From CALFUK01 sp964450495 (GTDB taxonomy: Bacteria; Bacteroidota; Bacteroidia; Chitinophagales; Saprospiraceae): a DNA stretch of 64,000 nt. Location: assembly GCA_964450495.1 (NCBI GenBank), contig CAYVFU010000013.1, positions 1 to 64,000 on the forward strand, given 5' to 3'. The notes beneath the pieces were generated by a model, which searched no databases, was not told where the DNA came from, and worked only from the letters and a program-made list of their open reading frames with translations. Below are positions 1 through 7,336 of the stretch, one piece after another (position 1 is the first letter of the stretch; every line of letters starts with the position of its first letter). A program made the position numbers and the translations under genes.

Positions 1-47
1 TTTACTTCGTTGTCAAATCTTCTGTTTTTACGCTTAAGTTGTGCCAT
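1..47 (-). CDS. Possible 5' end of a gene running off the left edge
   Basis: An ATG at 47 on the minus strand opens a frame that stays open to the window edge, giving a short basic peptide that begins MAQLKRKNRRFDNEV. Only about 15 residues are visible, so no family can be named. It lies upstream of and in the same direction as nothing else in the window. The call rests only on an open frame with a plausible start; a longer overlapping frame reaching position 187 looks like low-complexity chance coding. It may not be a gene. Confidence 0.3.
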   Translation of the reverse strand, partial: MAQLKRKNRRFDNEV

Positions 48-329
48 GTTTGTTTTCTTCTATAGATGTAGAAGAGAGCGAAACTGGTGTTTTTTCTAAT
101 TTTTAATTTTAAATGTTCAATGTTGAATTGGTTGTGTAGAGATATTTTTCTTGAATAGAAACAATTCCTCCGTTTCTGAGCCTCCAATTGTTGTGGGTTT
201 CGGAGATTTTTATTTTTAATTGATGAATCTAATAGCTGTCTTTTATAATTAAAAGCAAACTCACAGCTGTATTCTTATGAAACAATCAATTAAATACTTG
301 CCTGTCACAGGTGAGTTAAAAATTAAAAA
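48..329. other. Intergenic region without a recognised gene
   Basis: AT-rich spacer between the possible edge gene and the LD-carboxypeptidase stop. It holds short A/T repeats near 310-332 and a short stem (CCTG/CAGG) near 301-311, but no convincing gene, RNA or promoter. Both flanking genes are on the minus strand, so the promoter of the edge gene probably lies here. Confidence 0.4.
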
Positions 330-1349
330 TTAATACCCATCTTCTAACAACGTAACAATCCCACTATCCGCATCAAACGTTGCTTTCGCCCCAATAGGAA
401 ATGTACACTGATCATCCGTATGGCCAAAAGAGATACCATATGCTGCAGGAACTTTTAATCTTTTGATTCGCTCATGAATCACTTCTTGCAGCTTTTGCTT
501 TTTTTCATTTTTTTGTTGGCAGCCTACAAAGATTCCGAAGATGATGCCTTTTGCTTTATTAAAAACTCCTGCAGAAATTAGTTGGGTGAGCATGCGATCA
601 ACCCGATAAGGTGCTTCACCCACATCTTCAATGAATACAAGTTTCTTTTTTGTTTTTACTTCGTGTTTTGTACCTAATAAAGAAACCAATAAGGTCAAGT
701 TACCACCAACCAAATCTCCAGTTGCAACACCAGAATTAATCGTCGAAAATTTATATATATCTTCGGTCAATCCTCTTTCTACATTATCATTAGAATGCAT
801 AATGTTGTGCTGACCCTCTAATCCAAATATGGGTGACAGATACTGACTTGTATAATCTGTCATTTTAGATGATGAAATAGGCCCATGAAAACAAGGGCTA
901 CCTGTCTTTTGATGAATGGTATTTAATAATGCCGTGATGTCACTATAACCAATTAACGGTTTTTTGTTTTTTTTAATTAAATCAAAGTCTAGATAATCCA
1001 AAATCCTAGTCGTACCATAGCCCCCTTTAACACACCAAATACCATCGATATTTTGATCTGCGTACATGTTGTGGAGTTCGTTCAGTCTCATGCTATCAGA
1101 ACCAGCTAAGTAACCGTGTTTGCGTAGCAATGTTTTAGAATAGTGATATTTTAATCCAAGAACATCTAGATTCATCTTGGTTTTTTCTAAGCGATCTTCG
1201 TCTACGAATCCTGCTGGGGCGACGAGTCCTATGGTATCACCTTGTCTTAGATATTTATCTTTCTTTTTATAGCCTGTGTTATTAGAAGATACTACAGACA
1301 GAGCAATTGTTCCGTTTGCGATTAGCTTGTTGAATGCTCTTCTATTCAT
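330..1349 (-). CDS. LD-carboxypeptidase (peptidase S66), probable Tat-exported
   Basis: Probable peptidoglycan-recycling LD-carboxypeptidase, which removes the terminal D-alanine from murein tetrapeptides; the same fold includes the microcin-immunity MccF proteins. The Ser-Glu-His triad of family S66 is visible: Ser136 in GYSD, Glu241 in FIEDVGE and His310 in SFGHTDD, counted from the chosen start. I start at 1349 (MNRRAFNK) rather than at 1406 because this Met is directly followed by a twin-arginine motif and a hydrophobic stretch, as in a Tat signal peptide, whereas the upstream extension has no signal character and runs toward the repeats. The protein is then 339 residues, normal for the family allowing for the signal. 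Export places it in the periplasm, although classical LdcA is cytoplasmic. It lies downstream of ychF, separated by a tandem repeat, and is probably transcribed alone. Confidence 0.85.
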   Translation of the reverse strand: MNRRAFNKLIANGTIALSVVSSNNTGYKKKDKYLRQGDTIGLVAPAGFVDEDRLEKTKMNLDVLGLKYHYSKTLLRKHGYLAGSDSMRLNELHNMYADQNIDGIWCVKGGYGTTRILDYLDFDLIKKNKKPLIGYSDITALLNTIHQKTGSPCFHGPISSSKMTDYTSQYLSPIFGLEGQHNIMHSNDNVERGLTEDIYKFSTINSGVATGDLVGGNLTLLVSLLGTKHEVKTKKKLVFIEDVGEAPYRVDRMLTQLISAGVFNKAKGIIFGIFVGCQQKNEKKQKLQEVIHERIKRLKVPAAYGISFGHTDDQCTFPIGAKATFDADSGIVTLLEDGY

Positions 1350-1422
1350 AACAGCTGTTTGATTACTCAATTTATTTTTTTTACAGAGGCTGGAAGCCTT
1401 CCGCAACGCAACCCCAGTCCTT

Positions 1423-1494
1423 GCAGGCGTCTGGCCTCAAGGGTTTAAAAAGGCGTCTCGCCTCAAGGCCAAAAAGACGTCTCGCCTTAAGAGC
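1423..1494. repeat. Three tandem copies of a GC-rich intergenic repeat
   Basis: Three copies of a 16-base core, GGCGTCTCGCCTCAAG with small changes, begin at 1427, 1452 and 1476, so the period is 24-25 bp. The core contains AGGCG-TCT-CGCCT, a short self-complementary hairpin. The block lies between ychF and the LD-carboxypeptidase gene and abuts the ychF stop. Related copies occur only in other intergenic spaces of this window (9037-9166, 55248-55262, 55448-55462). The GC content is clearly above that of the surroundings. Confidence 0.8.
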
Positions 1495-2594
1495 TACACA
1501 TTAAACAAAAAATGCATGACATCCCCATCTTTCACAACATACTCCTTCCCTTCTATCTGCATTTTTCCAGCACTTTTCACAGCGGCTTCAGAACCCAATT
1601 CTACGTAAGTATCATAACCGATAACCTCTGCACGGATAAAACCCTTTTCAAAATCTGTATGGATGACTCCTGCTGCTTGAGGTGCTTTAGAATCTTTAAG
1701 TACCGTCCATGCTCTAACTTCTTTTTCACCAGCAGTAAAGTAAGTGATCAATTTCAACAAGTCGTAACAAGCGCGTATGATACGATTGACACCTGGTTCG
1801 CTAAGTCCCATTTCTTTGACGAATTCTATCTTTTCTTCATAGTCCTCCAACTCTGCAATATCAGCTTCAATGGCCGCACTTATTAAAATCACTTCAGCAT
1901 CTTCTGAAGCGATTAATTCTTTGAATGCTTTGGTGTAATCATTTCCATCAACAACGGACAACTCATCAACATTACAAACATAAAGGACAGGTTTTGCAGT
2001 CAATAAATACAATTCTGCTAAAACTTCCTCTTCAAGAACACTACTTGGCTTAAACGTCCTTGCTGGGTTGCCACCTTCGATATGCTCTTTTATTGCAATC
2101 GCGGTTTCTAATCTTTTTTGTTCTTCTTTATCTCCACTTTTTGCAGACTTTCTATATTTTTCGATTCGTTTTTCCAAAGTCTCCAAATCTTTAAGACTTA
2201 GCTCCGTATCTATAATGTCTTTGTCTCTGACAGGATCTACATTACCATCGACATGTATCACATTATCATCATCAAAACAACGTACAACATGCACAATAGC
2301 ATCTACTTCCCGAATGTTTGACAGAAACTGATTTCCCAGTCCTTCTCCTTGACTGGCTCCTTTTATCAAGCCAGCAATATCGACAATCTCGACTGTCGTA
2401 GGGATGAGTTTTTGCGGATTCACCAATTTTGCCAATTGAGTCAAACGATCATCAGGAACAGTAATGATACCTACATTTGGCTCTTTCGTTGCAAAAGGAT
2501 AATTTGCTGCTAATGCCTTAGCCGAAGTCAAGGCATTAAACAACGTTGATTTACCAACATTCGGAAGTCCAACAATTCCAGCTTTTAATGACAT
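1494..2594 (-). CDS. ychF: Ribosome-associated Obg-like ATPase YchF
   Basis: Universally conserved P-loop NTPase of the Obg family that binds ribosomes and, unlike its relatives, prefers ATP. The P-loop GLPNVGKST is at residues 9-17, the G3 motif DIAGLIKGAS follows near residue 73, and the altered G4 motif NVDE near residue 204 replaces the guanine-specific NKxD, as expected for YchF. A coiled region follows, and the C-terminal TGS domain is recognisable by YFTAGEKEVRAWT near residue 288. At 366 residues it has the usual length. It stands alone: a GC-rich repeat lies just downstream and a divergent lipoprotein gene lies upstream. Its cytosolic role is usually linked to translation and stress responses. 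Confidence 0.97.
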   Translation of the reverse strand: MSLKAGIVGLPNVGKSTLFNALTSAKALAANYPFATKEPNVGIITVPDDRLTQLAKLVNPQKLIPTTVEIVDIAGLIKGASQGEGLGNQFLSNIREVDAIVHVVRCFDDDNVIHVDGNVDPVRDKDIIDTELSLKDLETLEKRIEKYRKSAKSGDKEEQKRLETAIAIKEHIEGGNPARTFKPSSVLEEEVLAELYLLTAKPVLYVCNVDELSVVDGNDYTKAFKELIASEDAEVILISAAIEADIAELEDYEEKIEFVKEMGLSEPGVNRIIRACYDLLKLITYFTAGEKEVRAWTVLKDSKAPQAAGVIHTDFEKGFIRAEVIGYDTYVELGSEAAVKSAGKMQIEGKEYVVKDGDVMHFLFNV

Positions 2595-2730
2595 AGTTAA
2601 GTCTTAAATGAAGGCGCAAAGATATTTTTTCTTTTGATATAATGTATGGGTATTTTCTAAAGATCCAATGTACACTTATCTCTTCGACTTTGTGGGTTTG
2701 TTTATATTTACACCTATAAAATACAGACGC

Positions 2731-3198
2731 ATGAACGCTTACTCTTCATATATCGTTTTGGGGCTAATAATTTCTGTACTATTGTGTTGTAAAGATCCTG
2801 ATGCAGCATTGCGAAAGGAACTAGACGCCAACATTTTCAAAATGGATATGATGGAGAGACAATTGGCAAGTGCACAAACTGCTAAAGCTGGTGATCTCGT
2901 CCACATTGTCTTCATGGATTTAAGAGATGATATCAGTGAGTCAGACTATGCAAAATTTGTGGAAGAAGTAAATCAATTGCAAGGCATACCCAGTGTACGA
3001 TCATTTTCTGTGGGCGACCGCAAAGACCTTAAAGACCCTAGGCAAATTGGAGAGTATGAAATAGTGATGAGTATGGCGTTTGATGATGAAGCTGCTTATC
3101 AAAGCTATCAAGTCCACCCAAAGCATGTTGCACTTAAAAAAGTATTAGATTCATTTTTAGCGAGCGCCCCTGCGGTTTATGATTACATAAAGAAGTAG
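2731..3198 (+). CDS. Dabb (stress-responsive A/B-barrel) domain lipoprotein
   Basis: Small secreted protein with a Dabb domain, a dimeric ferredoxin-like barrel; members are often of unknown function and some act on small aromatic or carbohydrate-related molecules. The domain begins at VHIVFMDLRDD and ends with the typical HPKHVALKKVL segment. I start at 2731 (MNAYSSYIV) because the following hydrophobic helix ends at LLCCKD, a lipobox-like cleavage site, whereas the upstream in-frame Met at 2668 adds an unrelated second hydrophobic segment. The protein is then 155 residues. Its stop is one base from the stop of the convergent isomerase gene of the sugar operon, so the two transcripts probably overlap. 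The substrate is unknown. Confidence 0.75.
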   Translation: MNAYSSYIVLGLIISVLLCCKDPDAALRKELDANIFKMDMMERQLASAQTAKAGDLVHIVFMDLRDDISESDYAKFVEEVNQLQGIPSVRSFSVGDRKDLKDPRQIGEYEIVMSMAFDDEAAYQSYQVHPKHVALKKVLDSFLASAPAVYDYIKK

Positions 3199-3199
3199 G

Positions 3200-4012
3200 T
3201 TAAAGCATAGTTGCTATCTCCCTTTCAATGTAAACTCCATCCTCCAATGTCACCTCATCAGGCTCAGTAATACATCGATCACATTCATCTTCCATAATAA
3301 TCCAACCTTCAAAATCAGTATCGATTAAAAATTGGACGACAGCTTTCATGTTGACAACTCCTTCTCCAGTTAATGCCCACTCTCCATTCGAATGCATATC
3401 TTTAAAATGAATCATGTTGACCAGCGATCTGTATTCTTTGACTATCTCCAGCGGATCCATTCCTCCTTTAGCAATATGTCCTAAATCTGGCGTATATCCA
3501 ATATGGTCAGGATTCAAACCTGACAGTAATATTTTATAGTCTTGCTCAGAGCGAAAAACGGAACCTTCAGGAGAGTTGGGATGATAAGAGCATTCTATTC
3601 CTTTGTCTGCCGCTCTTTGTGCAATAGCATTCACGCATGAGATTAAATTGTTTTGGCGCTTTACTAAATTTTGTCTGTCTTTACCTGGCATTTGTACTGG
3701 CAGAAAAATAGCATCGGGGAAATGTGTCAAGAAGTCGATCCATTGATCAGCGCGCTCTCTTTCTTGTGATGACTCATTAGGACCCAACCAATCTTCAACA
3801 TAACACAACGCAGCTAATTCCAACTTATGCTTATCCAGCGTCTCTTTCATTAAGACAGGGTCTGCCAATTCTACAAAGAAGCTTGTTTCTGCTTCTATCC
3901 CTGTGAATCCAGCTTTACTCATTACTCCCATGATATGATCGAGTTTGCCTTTATACATTTCTCCTGGCATCTGCCAAGTATATGTTTCGCATCCAAGTTT
4001 TATTTTACTCAT
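3200..4012 (-). CDS. Sugar phosphate isomerase/epimerase, TIM-barrel (AP-endonuclease-2 family)
   Basis: Predicted metal-dependent TIM-barrel isomerase or epimerase of the xylose-isomerase-like superfamily, and last gene of the seven-gene carbohydrate operon. Likely metal and substrate ligands are His144 (YHPNSPEGS), Asp176 and His179 (TPDLGH), His202 and Asp205 (IHFKD) and Glu241 (MEDE), matching the order used in this fold. No signal peptide is present, so it is cytosolic. At 270 residues it is a normal single barrel. It starts 3 nt after the alpha/beta hydrolase gene and is almost certainly co-transcribed. Inosose dehydratase and iolE-like enzymes belong to the same fold, so dehydration of a keto-inositol or keto-sugar is an alternative to isomerisation. 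Confidence 0.8.
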   Translation of the reverse strand: MSKIKLGCETYTWQMPGEMYKGKLDHIMGVMSKAGFTGIEAETSFFVELADPVLMKETLDKHKLELAALCYVEDWLGPNESSQERERADQWIDFLTHFPDAIFLPVQMPGKDRQNLVKRQNNLISCVNAIAQRAADKGIECSYHPNSPEGSVFRSEQDYKILLSGLNPDHIGYTPDLGHIAKGGMDPLEIVKEYRSLVNMIHFKDMHSNGEWALTGEGVVNMKAVVQFLIDTDFEGWIIMEDECDRCITEPDEVTLEDGVYIEREIATML

Positions 4013-4015
4013 ACT

Positions 4016-4816
4016 CTAGTTGTTAAGAAAGAAATCAGTAGTCAATGTATTAAATCGATCTAGGTCTTCCCAGTGGTGGACATGTCCAGCATTTGAAAAG
4101 ACGACATACTGAGAGCCTTTAATGCCCCTATGTAGGATTTCAGAAAATGATGGTGGTGTCATGACGTCCATGTCGCCCACTGTAATCAAGGTAGGCACGG
4201 TGATCTTAGCAAGGCTGTCAGTGGCATCATGACCGATACAGGCATCTAGTTGACCCTCAAAGCCAGCTTGTGTCTGTGGAGTATCATTCTCGGCAGCACT
4301 TCTTTGTCCTTCTTTGAGTGTCTCCATTTCAGTTTCATAATAAGGAGAAGCAAATATCCAGAGTTGAAGCAATTCCATAAACGTAGCTGGATCTGAAGCC
4401 ATTCTAATCTTTTTGAGGTTCTCGTACATAGATTTGGCGTAGTTATTAAACTTTGGCCATGTTGATATTAGGGCTATTGACTGCACTCTTTCGGGATAGT
4501 TTATGGCTATAGCTTGAGTGATTGCACCACCCATTGAAATACCTGCGATTCTTGCTTTGTCGACACCTTCTTTATCCATTACTGCGATGACATCATCTGC
4601 CATCATTTGGGTAGAGTATGGACCTATCGGTTGATCAGATTCCCCTACTCCACGATTATCAAGAATGATGCATTTAAAATGTTGTTCATAAGCCAAAGTA
4701 TGTTGCTCCCAAACATTCCCATCAGCACCAAAACCCATAATCAGCACAAGAGGGTCTCCTTCTCCTCGAAGTTGGTAACTTATTTTTATTCCATTGGAAT
4801 CAGCGAATTTTCTCAT
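4016..4816 (-). CDS. Alpha/beta hydrolase, possible lactonase
   Basis: Cytosolic alpha/beta-hydrolase resembling 3-oxoadipate enol-lactone hydrolases. The nucleophile elbow is GISMGG with Ser94; the acid is Asp215 or Asp217 in VGDMDVMTP, and His245 lies in NAGHVHH. The oxyanion-loop segment GFGADGNVW and the LDNRGVGES strand are also typical. The ATG overlaps the stop of the upstream TIM-barrel gene by 4 nt (ATGA), a translational-coupling arrangement. Within a sugar operon the simplest reading is opening of an aldonolactone or another cyclic intermediate; this is inference, since these enzymes are promiscuous and cannot be assigned a substrate from sequence. Confidence 0.8.
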   Translation of the reverse strand: MRKFADSNGIKISYQLRGEGDPLVLIMGFGADGNVWEQHTLAYEQHFKCIILDNRGVGESDQPIGPYSTQMMADDVIAVMDKEGVDKARIAGISMGGAITQAIAINYPERVQSIALISTWPKFNNYAKSMYENLKKIRMASDPATFMELLQLWIFASPYYETEMETLKEGQRSAAENDTPQTQAGFEGQLDACIGHDATDSLAKITVPTLITVGDMDVMTPPSFSEILHRGIKGSQYVVFSNAGHVHHWEDLDRFNTLTTDFFLNN

Positions 4817-5703
4817 GACAATTGATTGACAATATTGTTTACAAATGGTATTGCCTTTTTAGCGTCTCGCTCTGTAGTCGGACAGAAACAAAAATCAAAA
4901 CACCACCACGGTAGCGGCATCACCTCTTCTTTTAGGGCTTCAATAACGGAAACAAAATCTATATGCCCATGACCAAACGGAGCATGCGTAGAAGTCTCAT
5001 TATCATGCAAGGTGCCGTCACTATCAATAAGATGAAAATGTCCGATATGCCCCTTCAACATTTGAGTAAATTCTACTATTCCTCCATCTAAGATTTCCTT
5101 TTCTCCATTTTGCCTAGCACCAACTACCGCACACATATACGCATGGCTTGTATCAAACAACACTTGAAAGTTTTCGTGATTCACTTCTTGGACAATAGCT
5201 AAAATTTCACTGGGCTTATTCAACCAAAATCCTGGTTCAAATTCCCACACTAATTTTACTCCTGATTTTTGACAAATATCAGCGGCAGCTTTCCACGTTG
5301 TCGCTAATTGTTTAAATCGTTCTTGGTATTCATCATTGGAGAATTTATTAGGTGGACTTATTGTATCTACCCGAAGCACTTCAATATCCATATGATTACA
5401 AAAAGCCAAAGTCCTTTCGATCTCCTTCAGGTGCTCTACTTGAGAAACTTCTGCTGCCGGTACGTGTCGAAAGTCTGGTGCATAACCAGAAATACCAAGA
5501 CCGTATCCCTTGATTTCTTTCTTCAGTTCTAAGCACTTTTCTTTTGTGTCGTAAACATCAGGATGTGGATGAGGGAGAAAGCCGTTGATTTCAATACCAT
5601 CATAATTGGCTTCTGCGCAATACTTTAAAAAGGCTTCAAACGACCAAGGGTTGTCTTCGAAAGGGCCAAATGAAAATGCCCAAGAACCTATTGAAAATTT
5701 CAT
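4813..5703 (-). CDS. Sugar phosphate isomerase/epimerase, TIM-barrel
   Basis: Second TIM-barrel isomerase or epimerase of the operon, 296 residues, only distantly similar to its neighbours. Likely metal ligands are Glu154 or Glu156 (VWEFEPGFW), Asp184 and His187 (FDTSHA) and His222/His224 (GHFHLIDSDG). The first strand (MKFSIGSWAF) and the DGIEINGF strand match the AP-endonuclease-2 family. The C-terminus WWCFDFCFCPTTERDAKKA is rich in Trp, Phe and Cys and is distinctive. No signal peptide. It overlaps the hydrolase gene by 4 nt and follows the tagatose-3-epimerase-type gene by 18 nt. The exact reaction is unknown. Confidence 0.8.
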   Translation of the reverse strand: MKFSIGSWAFSFGPFEDNPWSFEAFLKYCAEANYDGIEINGFLPHPHPDVYDTKEKCLELKKEIKGYGLGISGYAPDFRHVPAAEVSQVEHLKEIERTLAFCNHMDIEVLRVDTISPPNKFSNDEYQERFKQLATTWKAAADICQKSGVKLVWEFEPGFWLNKPSEILAIVQEVNHENFQVLFDTSHAYMCAVVGARQNGEKEILDGGIVEFTQMLKGHIGHFHLIDSDGTLHDNETSTHAPFGHGHIDFVSVIEALKEEVMPLPWWCFDFCFCPTTERDAKKAIPFVNNIVNQLS

Positions 5704-5721
5704 AAACCTTTTTGTTGAATG

Positions 5722-6558
5722 TTAATTAATGTGATGTTTCACCATGGTATATCCTTCTTGACAAATTTCATCATCCAGTGAAAATTCTCTCCATACATTT
5801 ATCGCATTTGAAAATTCGGGAATAGCTCTGCTAAATGCTTCGATTGTAATCCAACCATCATAATTTATTTCTTTTAATGTACTAAACACCTCTTCCCAGT
5901 TGATTTGTCCCTTGCCAGGTGTCCCTCTATCATTCTCACTTATATGTACGTGCTTTAGATATGGCTCAATGGTCAAAATAGCTTCTCGCTGGCTTTTCTC
6001 TTCAATATTAGCATGATGCGTATCAAAAATAGAACCGACATTAGGATGATTCACTTGATCCAAATGAGCCTTCATATCTGACATTGTATTGATCAAATAA
6101 CATTCAAATCTATTCAAGGCTTCAGGTGCGAGTTGTATGTCAAACTGTGCTGCATATTCCCCTGCCATCTGAAGATTTTCAATACTCCACTTCTTCTCAT
6201 CGTGCGTTGGAGGGACTCCTGTAAAATAGGCAAAGGCAGAATGAAAAGGGCCTGTAACAACACCAGCATTTAAGGTCGCTGCTGTCTCGATTGCCCATTT
6301 GATGTGTGCTAATCCTGCTTTTCTTATGTTAGCATTTGGACTAGCTATGTTACTGTCTTCCAACAAAGAAGTTACGCAAGTAGTTTGCAGTCCAAGATCT
6401 GATATTTGCTTACTGAGATGCGTGTAGTGCTTTACGTCACCTTCACCTAATGGTATTTCTATTCCGTCGTATCCAACTTCTTTGATATTTTCTAATATCG
6501 GCAAATGAGCTTCGGTCACATGATTCGTCCAAAGCAGCATATTCATTCCTATTTTCAT
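5722..6558 (-). CDS. D-tagatose/D-psicose 3-epimerase-type enzyme
   Basis: Predicted keto-sugar 3-epimerase. The four metal ligands can be placed as Glu146 (PEALNRFE), Asp179 (FDTHHANIEE), His205 (HVHISENDRG) and Glu240 (TIEAFSR); their spacing of 33, 26 and 35 residues equals that of Pseudomonas cichorii D-tagatose 3-epimerase (Glu152, Asp185, His211, Glu246, from memory). These enzymes interconvert C3 epimers of unphosphorylated ketoses, including L-ribulose and L-xylulose. The length of 278 residues is near the family norm. It lies between the ribulose-5-phosphate 4-epimerase gene (43 nt upstream) and another TIM-barrel gene. In context, supplying L-ribulose to the ribulokinase is plausible. 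Confidence 0.85.
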   Translation of the reverse strand: MKIGMNMLLWTNHVTEAHLPILENIKEVGYDGIEIPLGEGDVKHYTHLSKQISDLGLQTTCVTSLLEDSNIASPNANIRKAGLAHIKWAIETAATLNAGVVTGPFHSAFAYFTGVPPTHDEKKWSIENLQMAGEYAAQFDIQLAPEALNRFECYLINTMSDMKAHLDQVNHPNVGSIFDTHHANIEEKSQREAILTIEPYLKHVHISENDRGTPGKGQINWEEVFSTLKEINYDGWITIEAFSRAIPEFSNAINVWREFSLDDEICQEGYTMVKHHIN

Positions 6559-6601
6559 GTTGTTGGGTTGTGGTTAATTGCAGTTTAACTTTATTGAGTA
6601 A

Positions 6602-7333
6602 TTAAATTTTATTATTAATTGAATTTCTGGAGCCTCCTTGTCCATAGTAAGAATCAGCACCATGTTTTCTTTTATGGTGTTTTGAAATAAGAGCATGTTT
6701 CAATCTAGGTGAGTTGGGATTTATTTGCAGAGTTTGATAAGCCATTTGAGCCAATTCTTCTAACAATCTAGAATTAAAAAGTGCTTTTTGAGCATCTGCG
6801 CCCCACGTAAAAGGGCCATGACTACCGACGAGCACCATTTCAACTTCCTTTGGATCTAGCTTCTTATTTATAAAATGTTGTTGAATTTGCATACCTGTAT
6901 TGTGTTCATAGTTGCCTTTGATTAACTCATCACTCATTGGTGGTGCACATGGAATATCTGTGGTCAAATAATCTGCATGTGTTGTACCTAAAATAGGAAT
7001 ATCCAATTGTGCCTGCGCCCATGAAACAGCGTACTTAGAGTGAGTATGACAAATGCCACCAATGGTATTCCAAGCATTGTACAAATAGCAGTGAGTCTTC
7101 GTATCAGAAGAAGGATTCATTTGCCCTTCGACAACATTATTTTCTAAATCAACAATGACAATATCCTCAACACGTAGCTTTTCATAGTCTACGCCACTGG
7201 GTTTTATCGCAAAAACATTAGCATCTCGATCAATCTCACTAACATTGCCAAAAGTATGGAAGACTAAACCTGATTTTGGTAATAATACATTTGCTTCGTA
7301 GCACTTCTCCTTCAAAAACAAATACTTCGACAT
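6602..7333 (-). CDS. araD: L-ribulose-5-phosphate 4-epimerase
   Basis: Class II aldolase-fold enzyme that converts L-ribulose 5-phosphate to D-xylulose 5-phosphate through a retro-aldol step. The zinc ligands His96, His98 (CHTHSKY) and His172 (VGSHGPFTWG) and the acid Asp77 (SSDTKTH) follow E. coli AraD numbering plus one, and Asp121 (HADYLTTD) corresponds to the catalytic aspartate 120. The phosphate-site segment KPSGVDYEKL is intact. At 243 residues the length is close to AraD (231). The gene follows the ribulokinase with a 3-nt gap. UlaF/SgbE-type proteins of ascorbate breakdown share the same activity, so the symbol describes the reaction and not proof of arabinose use. Confidence 0.92.
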   Translation of the reverse strand: MSKYLFLKEKCYEANVLLPKSGLVFHTFGNVSEIDRDANVFAIKPSGVDYEKLRVEDIVIVDLENNVVEGQMNPSSDTKTHCYLYNAWNTIGGICHTHSKYAVSWAQAQLDIPILGTTHADYLTTDIPCAPPMSDELIKGNYEHNTGMQIQQHFINKKLDPKEVEMVLVGSHGPFTWGADAQKALFNSRLLEELAQMAYQTLQINPNSPRLKHALISKHHKRKHGADSYYGQGGSRNSINNKI

Positions 7334-7336
7334 GTT

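Noticed and set aside
2..187. 61-codon open frame on the minus strand at the left edge
   Set aside because: Lys/Tyr/Phe-rich translation of AT-rich DNA with no family resemblance; it overlaps a better candidate start at 47 in another frame.
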